From NCBI GenBank assembly GCA_964400125.1, contig CAYNSR010000008.1, positions 1-64,000 of the forward strand: 64,000 bases of DNA. Direction: 5' to 3'. The position numbers and the translations under genes are program-made. Position 1 is the stretch's first letter; each line of letters begins with the position of its first letter. This DNA is from Micavibrio sp964400125 (GTDB taxonomy: Bacteria; Pseudomonadota; Alphaproteobacteria; Micavibrionales; Micavibrionaceae). This document shows, one piece after another, positions 1 through 8,600 of the stretch. Under the pieces are notes generated by a model, which was given only the letters and a program-made list of their open reading frames with translations, was not told the DNA's origin and did no database searches.

Positions 1-2
1 CA

Positions 3-1187
3 TCTATCTCGCCGCTGCCGTCCAGTGGTTGCTGTAATTGTCAACACGCCCTAATCGAAGTTGCTGCTTTTCTTGTTCTTTCACAAGTAATCACGATTGC
101 ACTCCAGCGTTACCAACTCATCGCATTGGACACCTATGATGAGAAAACGTTAAATACAGGAGAAAAGCTATTTCTTTTCGGCATCGCCATCCATATGGCC
201 AATTACTTTTACTCCGGGATGGTCAAGATTTTGATCGGCGACCATCCATTGAGCTGGGTCCTGCATAATAAAACCCAGACCTTGATTATCAACAGCGAAG
301 CACTGGGGCAATTGCCCATCAGCTTCAGTGATGGCCTCACGGCGTTTGTTTATGCCGCTTTGGGTTTTTTAATCGTTCCGACGAATTTTATTTTGCTGGC
401 AGGGCAATTGTTTTCCATCTTTGCGCTGCTGCGTGTCCGCTGGGCCATCTGGACAACGCTATTTTATGACCTGACCCACATCGTCATTTTTTTCACCAGC
501 GGCATATTTTTTTACAAATGGATCATTTTAAACCTGTCCATCGTACTGGCACTGGAGACCGTGAAGAAACGTGTTATAACACCTGCGCTGGGCCTGATGC
601 TGATGAGCATGGTCGTTTGTGCCCCGACCCTGTTTTTCGTCGCCAAACTGGGGTGGTGGGACACATCGGCGCTTAACATTGAATCTTTCAGTGCTGTTAC
701 AAAAGATGGCACTGTCATCCGTGTCCCATCCAACTATTTTGGCGGTTTTTCTATGACCGTCGCCCAGAGCAGGATGATTACGACGAAAGAAAATGGCTTT
801 CTACCCACCAGCACATACGGCGTCATCTTTAACCAACGGGCAATGGAACAGGCCATGTCCTGCACCCTTCCTGTACAAACGACGGCAGAAGGCGATGCCA
901 TAGAGATGGCTTTTAAAAATGAAGACAATCGCATATCAGCTTTTATCCGATCCTACCACAAATGGTCTTTAAATCATGCCGGCCCTGATGGAAGATGGCT
1001 TTACGACTTGTACCCGCACCATATCTTTTCTTCGCCATGGGAGTTCCCAGAGTTTATGGCCTTGAACCTGAATGATATTGTTGCATATCGTTATGTAATA
1101 GAAGCAAGTTGCCTCGATATGAAAGACGGAAAAGTCACACGGAAAATTTTAAAAGAGGGCTACCATGACATCCCCGTTACCCCCTGA
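3..1187 (+). CDS. HTTM-like integral membrane protein (5' end outside window)
   Basis: The frame is open from the window edge, and the first usable start inside the window is a TTG at 126, so the N-terminus is probably missing. The N-terminal half has several hydrophobic segments (from TTG126, roughly residues 17-33, 65-100, 103-130, 135-175). The C-terminal ~170 residues look soluble. The overlap with a DCC-family thioredoxin-like gene matches the common pairing of HTTM (vitamin K-dependent carboxylase-like) membrane proteins with DUF393 partners, and this context drives the call. I see no catalytic motif. Bases 2-34 in another frame read like a hydrophobic protein end (IYLAAAVQWLL) before a stop, so an indel near base 35 is possible. 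The family is inferred. Confidence 0.6.
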   Translation, partial: SISPLPSSGCCNCQHALIEVAAFLVLSQVITIALQRYQLIALDTYDEKTLNTGEKLFLFGIAIHMANYFYSGMVKILIGDHPLSWVLHNKTQTLIINSEALGQLPISFSDGLTAFVYAALGFLIVPTNFILLAGQLFSIFALLRVRWAIWTTLFYDLTHIVIFFTSGIFFYKWIILNLSIVLALETVKKRVITPALGLMLMSMVVCAPTLFFVAKLGWWDTSALNIESFSAVTKDGTVIRVPSNYFGGFSMTVAQSRMITTKENGFLPTSTYGVIFNQRAMEQAMSCTLPVQTTAEGDAIEMAFKNEDNRISAFIRSYHKWSLNHAGPDGRWLYDLYPHHIFSSPWEFPEFMALNLNDIVAYRYVIEASCLDMKDGKVTRKILKEGYHDIPVTP

Positions 1188-1569
1188 GTCAGGCAACTGG
1201 ATCATTTATGATGGCGAATGTCCTTTCTGCACGAATTATATGAAGCTGGCACGATTGAAACAGTCTATTGGCCCGATTCGTCTGATTAATGCACGGCAAG
1301 GCGGCCCAGAGATCAACTTCGTCAAGGCACAGAACCTTGACCTCGACGAAGGCATGGCGATGTTCTATCAAGGCCAGCTCTACCATGGCGGAGAGTGCCT
1401 GCATTTAATGGCGCTGCTTTCCACACGGAATGGCCTGTTTAACAAGGTTACAGCCTGGTTTTTCGGCTCCGCTGGCCGCGCCCGTTCTAGCTACCCGTTC
1501 CTGCGCTGCTGCCGCAATCTTGCCCTGCGCCTGTTGGGACGGAAAAAAATTTCCGGGGAAAGATTCTGA
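1165..1569 (+). CDS. DUF393 (DCC family) thiol-disulfide oxidoreductase-like protein
   Basis: The 134-residue protein opens with a short beta-strand and the family signature YDGECPFC, giving a CxxC pair at Cys19/Cys22 in a thioredoxin-like fold. The length is typical of DCC proteins. The predicted role is thiol-disulfide chemistry or redox support for the upstream membrane protein; no substrate can be named. The start overlaps the last 23 bases of the upstream gene, which suggests translational coupling. The C-terminus is rich in Arg and hydrophobic residues (LRCCRNLALRLLGRKK) and may touch the membrane. Family assignment is firm from the motif; the physiological role is unknown. Confidence 0.85.
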   Translation: MTSPLPPESGNWIIYDGECPFCTNYMKLARLKQSIGPIRLINARQGGPEINFVKAQNLDLDEGMAMFYQGQLYHGGECLHLMALLSTRNGLFNKVTAWFFGSAGRARSSYPFLRCCRNLALRLLGRKKISGERF

Positions 1570-1575
1570 AGCAAC

Positions 1576-1616
1576 AAAAAACCCCCGCCCGCCGTATGAA
1601 CGGCAATGCGGGGGTT
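1576..1616 (-). terminator. Rho-independent terminator of the cold-shock gene
   Basis: The arms AACCCCCGC and GCGGGGGTT form a GC-rich stem. On the minus strand it is followed by a T-rich run (TTTTTTGTTG), so it terminates the csp gene. It lies just past the end of the converging DCC gene and might also act on that transcript. Confidence 0.8.
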
Positions 1617-1656
1617 GGAATTCTGCGCTATCCGGCGGTTTCCGCCTTCAATCTAT

Positions 1657-1863
1657 CTAGTCGACGACCTTGAGATTACCTGCAGAGGTGCGGCCTTTGC
1701 TTTCGACCAGTTCATAGCTGATTTTCTGGCCTTCATTCAGACCACGAAGGCCTGCCTGCTCGACTGCGGTGATGTGCACGAAAACATCCGCGCCGCCGCT
1801 ATCGGGCTGGATAAATCCGAAGCCTTTTGTGCTGTTGAACCATTTTACTGTACCTGTTGCCAT
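1657..1863 (-). CDS. CspA-family cold-shock protein
   Basis: The 68-residue protein is a complete cold-shock domain (OB fold). RNP1 is KGFGFI (residues ~14-19) and RNP2 is VFVHI (~28-32), and the start is the usual MATGTVKWFN. Such proteins bind single-stranded RNA/DNA and act as RNA chaperones in the cytoplasm. The gene is monocistronic: about 230 bp of non-coding sequence precedes it, room for the long 5' leader common in csp mRNAs, and a strong terminator follows. Whether it is cold-induced cannot be read from sequence. Confidence 0.97.
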   Translation of the reverse strand: MATGTVKWFNSTKGFGFIQPDSGGADVFVHITAVEQAGLRGLNEGQKISYELVESKGRTSAGNLKVVD

Positions 1864-2095
1864 TCTATTGTGCCTCCTTCATTCTCTGCACGCGCACAAC
1901 CGGGTGTGGTCGTCCACAAGGTTCCCGTTTGCGCGTAGCATATTTAGCCTAAAGCGGCTTCCGTGTATAGAAGGATGTATCGCCGGGAAGATGAAAAACG
2001 CTTTCATAAATATGGAAACGGGTGGATGGCAGGTTGATCCCATGTCCGGACCCCACCTATAATGGCGGTCTGCGACCGCGCAAGGAGTTGGTTTC

Positions 2096-3052
2096 GTGAA
2101 ACGCCTGAAAGACCTGAAAGAACCCGAGGTTCTCGCGCTGGCAGTGTCCAGCGAGGAGGAGGATTCCCAGATCTATGCCAGCTTCGCCAACCGCCTGCGG
2201 GCGGAATTCCCGGCTACGGCCCAGATGTTCGACGATATGGCCATTGAGGAGCAGGAGCATAAAAACATGCTGCTCGACCTGTATCGCCGCCGTTTCGGCG
2301 ACCAGATGCCCTATATCACCCGGCAGGATGTGCGCGGGTTCCTGAAGCGCCGCCCCGTCTGGCTGATGGACAATCTGCGCATTGACGTCGTGCGCCGCCA
2401 AGCGGAACTGATGGAACTGGAAGCCGGTCAGTTTTACGCCCGCGCCGCGGGACAGGCGCAAGACGTCGAGGTCCGGAAACTCTTCGGCGATCTGGCCCTG
2501 ATTGAACAAAACCACGAAGCCAGAGCCGCCGCGATTGAGAAGAAGAATGTCCCGCGCAATGCCCGGGAGGAAGAAAAACAAACCGCGCACCGCCTCTTTG
2601 TCCTGCAAATCGTGCAACCCGGTCTGGCCGGGCTGATCGATGGTTCGATCTCCACGCTCGCCCCGATTTTTGCCGCCGCCTTCGCGACCCAGAGCAGCCA
2701 TGAAACATTCCTGATCGGGCTGGCCGCATCGATCGGGGCCGGGATCAGCATGGGGATTACCGAGGCCATGTCCGATGACGGTGAAATTACCGGACGCGGA
2801 CACCCGGCGGTACGCGGCTGGGCCTGCGGCCTGATGACGACAATCGGCGGGCTCGGGCATACGCTGCCGTATCTGATTACTGATTTTTGGACGGCGACGG
2901 CGGTGGCGGGGGTCGTGGTGCTGCTGGAGCTTTGGGCGATTGCGTGGATTCGCTGGAAATATATGGACACCCCCTTCCACAGCGCCGTGGTGCAGGTGGT
3001 TCTGGGCGGGGCGCTGGTACTGCTCGCCGGGGTTCTCATCGGCGGCTTCTAA
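2096..3052 (+). CDS. mbfA: MbfA-type ferritin-like/VIT1 membrane iron exporter
   Basis: The 318-residue fusion has an N-terminal rubrerythrin/ferritin-like four-helix domain (about 1-165) with paired metal-ligand motifs (EEED near 20, EEQEH near 52, MELEAGQFY near 107, LIEQNH near 137). A VIT1/CCC1-like membrane domain follows (about 175-318), with hydrophobic segments near 200-222, 240-260, 265-287 and 295-318. This architecture is MbfA, which exports iron and protects against iron and peroxide stress in rhizobia and agrobacteria. The GTG start is chosen because AAGGAG sits 8 bases upstream. In that group it is under Irr control; I could not identify an operator here. The downstream gene converges. 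Confidence 0.9.
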   Translation: MKRLKDLKEPEVLALAVSSEEEDSQIYASFANRLRAEFPATAQMFDDMAIEEQEHKNMLLDLYRRRFGDQMPYITRQDVRGFLKRRPVWLMDNLRIDVVRRQAELMELEAGQFYARAAGQAQDVEVRKLFGDLALIEQNHEARAAAIEKKNVPRNAREEEKQTAHRLFVLQIVQPGLAGLIDGSISTLAPIFAAAFATQSSHETFLIGLAASIGAGISMGITEAMSDDGEITGRGHPAVRGWACGLMTTIGGLGHTLPYLITDFWTATAVAGVVVLLELWAIAWIRWKYMDTPFHSAVVQVVLGGALVLLAGVLIGGF

Positions 3053-3069
3053 CACCGAACCGTTTCGTG

Positions 3070-3525
3070 TCAGACACGAATCTCCACGCCGGGACGATCC
3101 GCCTGCGATCCGGCCATACCGACCCTTTCATATTCGTGGCAAAAGGAAATGTCAGGGCGGGATTGACGGCTGCGATACAACATCTCCGCCCCTTCGCCGC
3201 CGCCAAGACAGGGGATGCGCCCGAGGATGATCTCTTCCTGACGGTCGAGATCCCCGCCGCACCACACCAGCGCCCGGATCAATGCGCAGAATTTCTGCCG
3301 ATGTACGGGATTGGCGATGTCTTCATACAACCCGGAAACATCACGCCGCCGTTTTAAATCGGCGCGGAATATGTCCATCTGTTTGCCTGAAAAAGAAAGC
3401 TCCGCCAGACACCCCTTCAACAAACGCCGTTCCCCGGCGGACAGTCCGTCCCCGGCGGCGGCGAAGGCAAGAACGGCGCGCCACATTTGAAATTCGCTGC
3501 TATCGATTTCTTTATGTAATCGCAT
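3070..3525 (-). CDS. TerB-like small helical protein
   Basis: The 151-residue protein is helical and soluble, with no signal peptide. The core (FQMWRAVLAFAAAGDGLSAG, then ERRLLKGCL) resembles the helix-turn and acidic motif of TerB/DjlA-N-like domains (tellurite-resistance-associated, possible metal binding). The frame is open further upstream, but the ATG at 3525 gives a sensible N-terminus and avoids the divergent neighbour's promoter region. It converges with mbfA 17 bp away and is transcribed away from the DUF4139 gene. Family membership is suggestive only; function is unknown. Confidence 0.55.
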   Translation of the reverse strand: MRLHKEIDSSEFQMWRAVLAFAAAGDGLSAGERRLLKGCLAELSFSGKQMDIFRADLKRRRDVSGLYEDIANPVHRQKFCALIRALVWCGGDLDRQEEIILGRIPCLGGGEGAEMLYRSRQSRPDISFCHEYERVGMAGSQADRPGVEIRV

Positions 3526-3682
3526 CGCGCCGCCCTGAGCCTGATAGGAACTTCGGTAGCATACAAACGGGCGGGCCTTCGGGTTCCGGCCAAAGACGCG
3601 CACGCCGGGTTTCCATTTCCATGCAGAATGCACTAGAATTGATCCGTATCCCGATTCTTGCAATTTTATGAGGTCTATAGCG

Positions 3683-5779
3683 ATGATCCGTTCCTTGCTG
3701 TCTGCTGCCGCGTTGCTGGTTGTTCTGTCCGCCCCGGCGCTGGCGGCGGAGGCGTTGCCGCTGAAGCGGGTGACCCTGTCCACCAGCGGTCTGGCGCAAT
3801 TTGAATATCACGGAGCGGTCACGGGCGATGCAACGCTTTCCCTGCCTGTGCGTCTCGATCAGGTCGATGACGTTTTGAAATCGCTCGTGGTCCTCGACGA
3901 TGGCGGAAGCTTCGGCGGCGTGTCCCTGCCGGGCCGTGAACCGCTCGACACCATTTTCCGCGACCTGCCTTTCGATGCCGATGCCTTGCGCTCGCCGGAA
4001 ACGCTGCTGGCTTCGCTGCAAGGCGCAGAAGTCCAGATCAACGGCGTGGAAACGATCCGTGGCAAACTGGTCAGCATCGTGCCCGAACAAAGCGTCAGCA
4101 AGGACGGGCATGCCGTCCGGCATCACCGCATCACCGTCATGAGCGCGGACGGCCTGCGCAGCGCCATTCTCGAAGACCTCAAATCCCTGTCCTTCACCGA
4201 AGCCAATGTGCAGGATCAGGTCAATCGCGCCCTGAAGGCCCTGCACGACCATCGCGTTCAGGACCAGCGCGAGATCGCGCTCGACCTGCGCGGCGAAGGC
4301 AGCCGTCAGGTCAGTGTTTCTTATGTCACCGCCGCCCCGGTGTGGAAATCGGCCTATCGTCTGGTCCTGCCTGCGGCGGATTCAAAAACTGCCTATATGC
4401 AAGGCTGGGCCATTCTTGAAAACACCACGGGTCAGGACTGGGACGATGTGGCGATCACACTGCTTTCCGGCAACCCGGTGACGTATAAACAAGCGCTTTA
4501 TGAAAGCTATTACCGCGACCGCCCCATCCTGCCGCTGCGGGTGATGGACCGCCTGATGCCGCGCACCGACACCGGCGGCACAATCGCCGAATTTTCCCGC
4601 GACGAATCCCGCAAGGCCGAAGCGGATTACGGCAGCGGCGCCGGAGCGTCACGCATGCTGGCAAAATCTGCCGCCCCCATGGCCCCCGCCCCAGCGATGG
4701 AAATGATGGCGATGGCGGATAGCGCAGAAGGGATGGCAGGCCAGCACATGAACGCGGCCCCCATGCAAATGGCGGCCACGCAAACCGCTATCGCCGAACA
4801 GGCCGTGGCGCAGATGGTCTTTCGCTTTCCGCAGGCGGTAACCCTCCGCGCGGGCAGTTCCATGATGCTCCCGGTTATCAGCCGCGACATTCCCGCCGAG
4901 GCCGTGTTTTTATACCAGCCCGACACGCATGCCCGCCACCCGCTTTCCGCCGTCGCCGTGACCAACAATACCGGGGGCAGCCTGCCGCCCGGAATCCTCA
5001 CCCTGTTCGAACAGGGCGGGAACGGCCTGCGCTATAGCGGCGATTCTGAACTTGCGCTGATGCCGGACGGGGAAACCCGCTACGTCACCTTCGCGCTCGA
5101 CCCCGCCACCACGATCGACCGTGAAATCCGCGGCGACCGCCGTTACGGCAGCATCAAGGCCGCGAAGGGAATCGTCACGCAAAAAATCGTCTCGAGCGAA
5201 GAGACTCTCTACACCATCGCCGCCCCAAAAACAGAAGGCCGCACCATCGTCATAGAACACCCGCGCCGCGCCGGATGGGATCTGCAACCCATAGCCGAGA
5301 TAGACGGCACGCCGGAAAAAACCGAAACCCATTACCGCCTGAAATTCACGCTTCCCCCCGGCGAAACCCGCAAGGTCACGCTGGTCCTCGAACGTCAGGA
5401 ATGGGAACATATCAGCCTCGGGTACATGTCGCCGTCCGACATGCAATCCCGCATCACTGCCGCCGGGAACACAATCGACGCGGCAGCCCGCAAGGCACTG
5501 GATGGCGCCATCGCCCTGCAAAACGACGTCTACGCCACCCAGTCGCAAATCAACCGGGTGGAGCAGGAACGCCAGAATATCTTCAACGACCAGCAGCGCC
5601 TGCGCGATAATATCAAATCGATCCCCGCCGGGAGCGATGTCGCCAAACGCTATCTGGCGCAACTGAACACGCAGGAAGACCGTCTGGCCAAACTGGCCGC
5701 GGACACCGACGCCCTCGGCAAAAAACTGGCCGAAGCACAACGAAAACTCGCCGAATATGTGGCAAAACTCGATTTATAG
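3683..5779 (+). CDS. Secreted DUF4139-domain protein
   Basis: The 698-residue protein has a Sec signal peptide ending near ALAAEA. A beta-rich N-terminal region (about 25-200) and a DUF4139-like region (about 200-600) are interrupted by a Met/Ala-rich low-complexity linker (about 320-375). The last ~90 residues form a predicted coiled coil rich in Gln, Arg and Lys. I chose ATG 3683 rather than the in-frame ATG 3668 because GAGG (3670-3673) is well placed before it and the signal peptide then starts immediately. DUF4139 proteins are widespread, probably periplasmic, and of unknown function. A MITE-like repeat begins 7 bp after the stop. Confidence 0.8.
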   Translation: MIRSLLSAAALLVVLSAPALAAEALPLKRVTLSTSGLAQFEYHGAVTGDATLSLPVRLDQVDDVLKSLVVLDDGGSFGGVSLPGREPLDTIFRDLPFDADALRSPETLLASLQGAEVQINGVETIRGKLVSIVPEQSVSKDGHAVRHHRITVMSADGLRSAILEDLKSLSFTEANVQDQVNRALKALHDHRVQDQREIALDLRGEGSRQVSVSYVTAAPVWKSAYRLVLPAADSKTAYMQGWAILENTTGQDWDDVAITLLSGNPVTYKQALYESYYRDRPILPLRVMDRLMPRTDTGGTIAEFSRDESRKAEADYGSGAGASRMLAKSAAPMAPAPAMEMMAMADSAEGMAGQHMNAAPMQMAATQTAIAEQAVAQMVFRFPQAVTLRAGSSMMLPVISRDIPAEAVFLYQPDTHARHPLSAVAVTNNTGGSLPPGILTLFEQGGNGLRYSGDSELALMPDGETRYVTFALDPATTIDREIRGDRRYGSIKAAKGIVTQKIVSSEETLYTIAAPKTEGRTIVIEHPRRAGWDLQPIAEIDGTPEKTETHYRLKFTLPPGETRKVTLVLERQEWEHISLGYMSPSDMQSRITAAGNTIDAAARKALDGAIALQNDVYATQSQINRVEQERQNIFNDQQRLRDNIKSIPAGSDVAKRYLAQLNTQEDRLAKLAADTDALGKKLAEAQRKLAEYVAKLDL

Positions 5780-5785
5780 GGCTTG

Positions 5786-5950
5786 CTAGAGCATTTCTCG
5801 ATGATAATTGATTCAAAAATTGTCTCCGTCATTCCCCGGATTTGCGAAGCAAATCCTAGGGGAATCCATGGATCGCCTTAGAATTTTCTTCGAAAATTCA
5901 GGCGATGACGGTGGCTGGATTTGATCCAACCTCATGGAGAAATGCTCTAG
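5786..5950. repeat. MITE-like 165-bp palindromic element, copy 1
   Basis: The ends are imperfect ~32-bp inverted repeats: CTAGAGCATTTCTCGATGA on the left, and a right end whose complement starts CCTAGAGCATTTCTCCATGA. The interior holds two hairpins: CCCCGGATTTGC/GCAAATCCTAGGGG near 5835-5862 and CGCCTTAGAATTTTC/GAAAATTCAGGCG near 5874-5904. The copy at 27176-27339 is almost identical over the interior. It has no coding capacity. The architecture fits a non-autonomous transposable element or large intergenic palindromic repeat. Confidence 0.85.
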
Positions 5951-6036
5951 GTGTGTGTAGAAAGCATTTGAGGAGGCTTAACCCTGAATCGTCTAGCCAG
6001 ATGTTTGATGGGTACATTTAAAAGGCATGTCTTCTA

Positions 6037-7716
6037 TTAGGCTGTCTTCCGATGATATTCCAACGGAAATTCTAGTTGCCCTTTTTGCATTGCCAAATCA
6101 TATAAGTCTTGTCTTGTCTTTGGATTACGAAACAGATTGTAAAAAGAATGACTTTTTCTGTTTGCGACATATCGCCGCATAACCTCTAGAGCATCGTGAA
6201 TCAAACGATCTTGATTTATATTAGTAGCAATATCTATCTTATTTCTCTCGGCTAGAAGAGCCACTAAATACACAATATGGAACTGACCATAAGTCAGAAA
6301 ATTATCTATCTGGATGAGAGCGCCCTTCTTTTTCGTCTGGTTCATTTCAGAGCGCAATTTATCTATCTTTTGGAAGATATGATGAATATTTAATAGGTAT
6401 GATACATCATTTCCTGAGCTAAAAATCTCGTCATATCGAGAACCAAAAATTTTATCCGAGTCTGTCTTTGATTTTTCCGGCTCTCGGAAGTGATAAGCTA
6501 AAATTGCCTGTCCAAGCTTGAAGGCGTCAATCCTCCTATCATCTTCCTTATCTTCATACTGCCCTTTCTTTCGCTCATAAAAATATCCGAAACCTTCAAA
6601 TGCTCTCTCCAATTTTATCTGAACCAGAGAGTTCGACATTAAATCTCTATTGGAAATCCTTGTCTGGCTGTTAGTCGCAACAGCAATATTGTATGGCATA
6701 TTTTCATTCTTCGTTTCATACAGCCGCATTAAAAGCAGAACATTTCTTACCTGCTCTTTATTGTTTTTGTATGCCTCAAATAACGCGTAAGATGTTTGCG
6801 CGCCATTCACAATTTGAAGATTTTTTATATCTATAGAGGGAGATCTCGCACCGGGTTGGTAGGAAAATCCGGAGCAAACAGCAGTTATTCCATTGTTCAT
6901 GTACCAGAAATAACTATTGCTTTCAGATAAGGCAGATCCAATAATAGATTCATTCACCGGATTGTCTGATCCCTGATAAATCCTGATGTTTTTGTCAAAA
7001 ATATCACCGTTTATTTTCTCGCCATCTTCCTGATCCACAATGACTCTTATCAAATCTTCAGCGTTTATTGTTACTATTAAGCCTCTTATATCCCCATCTG
7101 ACCTTTCAAAATATTGTTTATCCACGGCTGTCACCTGGTGACTGGTCTCTCCTTCATCAGAGCGAACAATTAAATTAAGAATCTTAGCAAAATCTATTTC
7201 TTCAAAATTAATCCGATATTGTGAAAGCGCACCAATAAAACGTTCTTTCTGATGAGGGTCGAGTTTTTGCCCGTTACTGCAGAAATGAATCGTAAATTTG
7301 GTTTTAGCTTCTCGGATTACACTCCAAATTTCTTGTACTTTATCCCAAAGATATGGGTTACAAGCCTGCTCAAGGGCAGAATCTTCACTAAAAAGGCTAG
7401 CTATAAAAGATACTACCTTGTCACCCTCGATGTAGGAAAACTGCTTGCTAGTTTTTTCATGACTCTCATAATATTTGAACTGAAACAGGTGAACATGTGC
7501 CGCCCCAGAAACCATATCAATTTTTACAGCGTCAATCCCACAGTCGTTGCCGCCTTCAGTGATCAAATCCTCGATGTCTTCTTCGGAATGAGGAAAAAGT
7601 GTTTGGAGCACAAAAAATGGGAAGGCCTTGGAGGCTGTTTCCAAAGAGTTTTTTTCTTGGCACCTCTTTACAGTGCCATCAACCATGCTCCAATCCAGCT
7701 TTGAAACCACAACCAC
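6037..7716 (-). CDS. AIPR-family (abortive infection/phage resistance) protein with nuclease-like N-terminus
   Basis: The 559-residue protein carries the AIPR family hallmarks FWYMNNGITAVC (about 275) and LQIVNGAQTSYAL (about 305), followed by the long helical C-terminal part. The N-terminal ~100 residues show a PD-(D/E)xK-like pattern, GGNDCGIDAVKI followed by HLFQFKYY, as in Mrr-like nucleases. AIPR proteins are associated with anti-phage abortive infection. The start is GTG 7716 (GTG 7710 is possible, with GAGG just upstream). Codon use is AT-rich compared with the chromosomal genes, suggesting transfer. It sits between a MITE-like repeat and the displaced tRNA-Thr 3' half. No partner gene is adjacent. 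Confidence 0.85.
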   Translation of the reverse strand: MVVVSKLDWSMVDGTVKRCQEKNSLETASKAFPFFVLQTLFPHSEEDIEDLITEGGNDCGIDAVKIDMVSGAAHVHLFQFKYYESHEKTSKQFSYIEGDKVVSFIASLFSEDSALEQACNPYLWDKVQEIWSVIREAKTKFTIHFCSNGQKLDPHQKERFIGALSQYRINFEEIDFAKILNLIVRSDEGETSHQVTAVDKQYFERSDGDIRGLIVTINAEDLIRVIVDQEDGEKINGDIFDKNIRIYQGSDNPVNESIIGSALSESNSYFWYMNNGITAVCSGFSYQPGARSPSIDIKNLQIVNGAQTSYALFEAYKNNKEQVRNVLLLMRLYETKNENMPYNIAVATNSQTRISNRDLMSNSLVQIKLERAFEGFGYFYERKKGQYEDKEDDRRIDAFKLGQAILAYHFREPEKSKTDSDKIFGSRYDEIFSSGNDVSYLLNIHHIFQKIDKLRSEMNQTKKKGALIQIDNFLTYGQFHIVYLVALLAERNKIDIATNINQDRLIHDALEVMRRYVANRKSHSFYNLFRNPKTRQDLYDLAMQKGQLEFPLEYHRKTA

Positions 7717-7839
7717 CCTCGAATTAATTTTATCGAAATTGATTCACTAGCAGTAATAAGACCCTCTTGCAAACACAGTGCCATCTCTTGCACTTAATAA
7801 GGGCAAATAAGGCTAATAAGGAGGAATAAAGCCAGAAAA

Positions 7840-7885
7840 TGGTGCCGTTGAAGGGATTTGAACCCCCGACCCACGCATTACGAAT
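7840..7885 (-). pseudogene. 3' half of a split tRNA-Thr(CGU) gene (element end)
   Basis: Read on the minus strand, this segment starts in the anticodon loop (ATTCGTAAT) and runs through the 3' anticodon stem, variable loop, T arm (GGGGG-TTCAAAT-CCCTT), acceptor strand CAACGGC and an encoded ACCA. No 5' half precedes it. The 5' half at 12378-12415 has the matching acceptor strand GCCGTTG, and joining the two across the shared 9-bp core gives exactly 75 nt. The tRNA is therefore interrupted, not merely degenerate. Confidence 0.9.
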
Positions 7886-8094
7886 TATATTATGTCAATT
7901 TTAGTATAGGGCAATACTGACAAATACCAGCCCGCATAAATTCCTGTTCTCTTGTGGTTTTCAGGCCGTTTTACGGGGGCGGGGAGTTAGTCGATTCAAT
8001 ACCATCTAAGCTGGTATTATTCCTCTTCCCATTATTATTGCCTTATTAATTATGGCTCATTAGACAATGAGGTTCTCCAAGGCATTAAAATGAT

Positions 8095-8541
8095 TTAGGG
8101 AATATCCCAAAGCTCTTTACGAAGTTTTCCGGTTTGGTAAAACTCAGTCACAAGTTGAAGATAATCACGAAAATCTTTGTTCTCTGCCGCTAGTCTATTA
8201 GCTGTGTTCCAGTCGACGTCTCGCTCTTCTGACGGAATTATAATCTGACTTTCTGCTGGGTTTTCTGCATTAAGATGTATGACACCAATGCTATGAAGGG
8301 AAGATAACATTCGGAGTTCTTTCATAGTTTCATTGCCTTCAATTTGAGCTGCAACTAAATAACCAAAGTTAGCCCAAGAAGAGTTACTGACTGTTTGAAA
8401 AAATACTTCTCGTACGTTCGAGCGATTGACTAAAAGTTTTACTTCAAAAGCCCATAAAAGTGCCTTTACGTCCCCTGATACTTTGACACACTCTCTAATT
8501 TCTTTGACCCAGTCATAAGACAGATCTTCTAAGGCCACCAA
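8095..8541 (-). CDS. COG2958-like C-terminal domain protein, probably N-terminally truncated
   Basis: The 148-residue product starts at a TTG (8541). The same frame is open up to 8628 and reads a conserved-looking block (SSNSRGPNGNRWLYPDLVAL) with no ATG, GTG or other plausible start. This resembles the C-terminal nuclease-like half of COG2958/HARE-HTH proteins, which normally have an N-terminal HTH domain. The readable part overlaps the end of the E1-like gene by 28 bp. It is therefore either expressed by coupling from a non-canonical start or is the remnant of a longer gene cut off when the locus was assembled. Function is unknown. Confidence 0.5.
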   Translation of the reverse strand: MVALEDLSYDWVKEIRECVKVSGDVKALLWAFEVKLLVNRSNVREVFFQTVSNSSWANFGYLVAAQIEGNETMKELRMLSSLHSIGVIHLNAENPAESQIIIPSEERDVDWNTANRLAAENKDFRDYLQLVTEFYQTGKLRKELWDIP

Positions 8542-8600
8542 ATCAGGATATAACCAGCGATTGCCATTCGGCCCTCTCGAATTAGAGGATTTTTTCTCAT

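Noticed and set aside
2057..3055. 332-aa minus-strand frame opposite mbfA
   Set aside because: It is a high-GC shadow of mbfA, whose motifs and RBS are clear.
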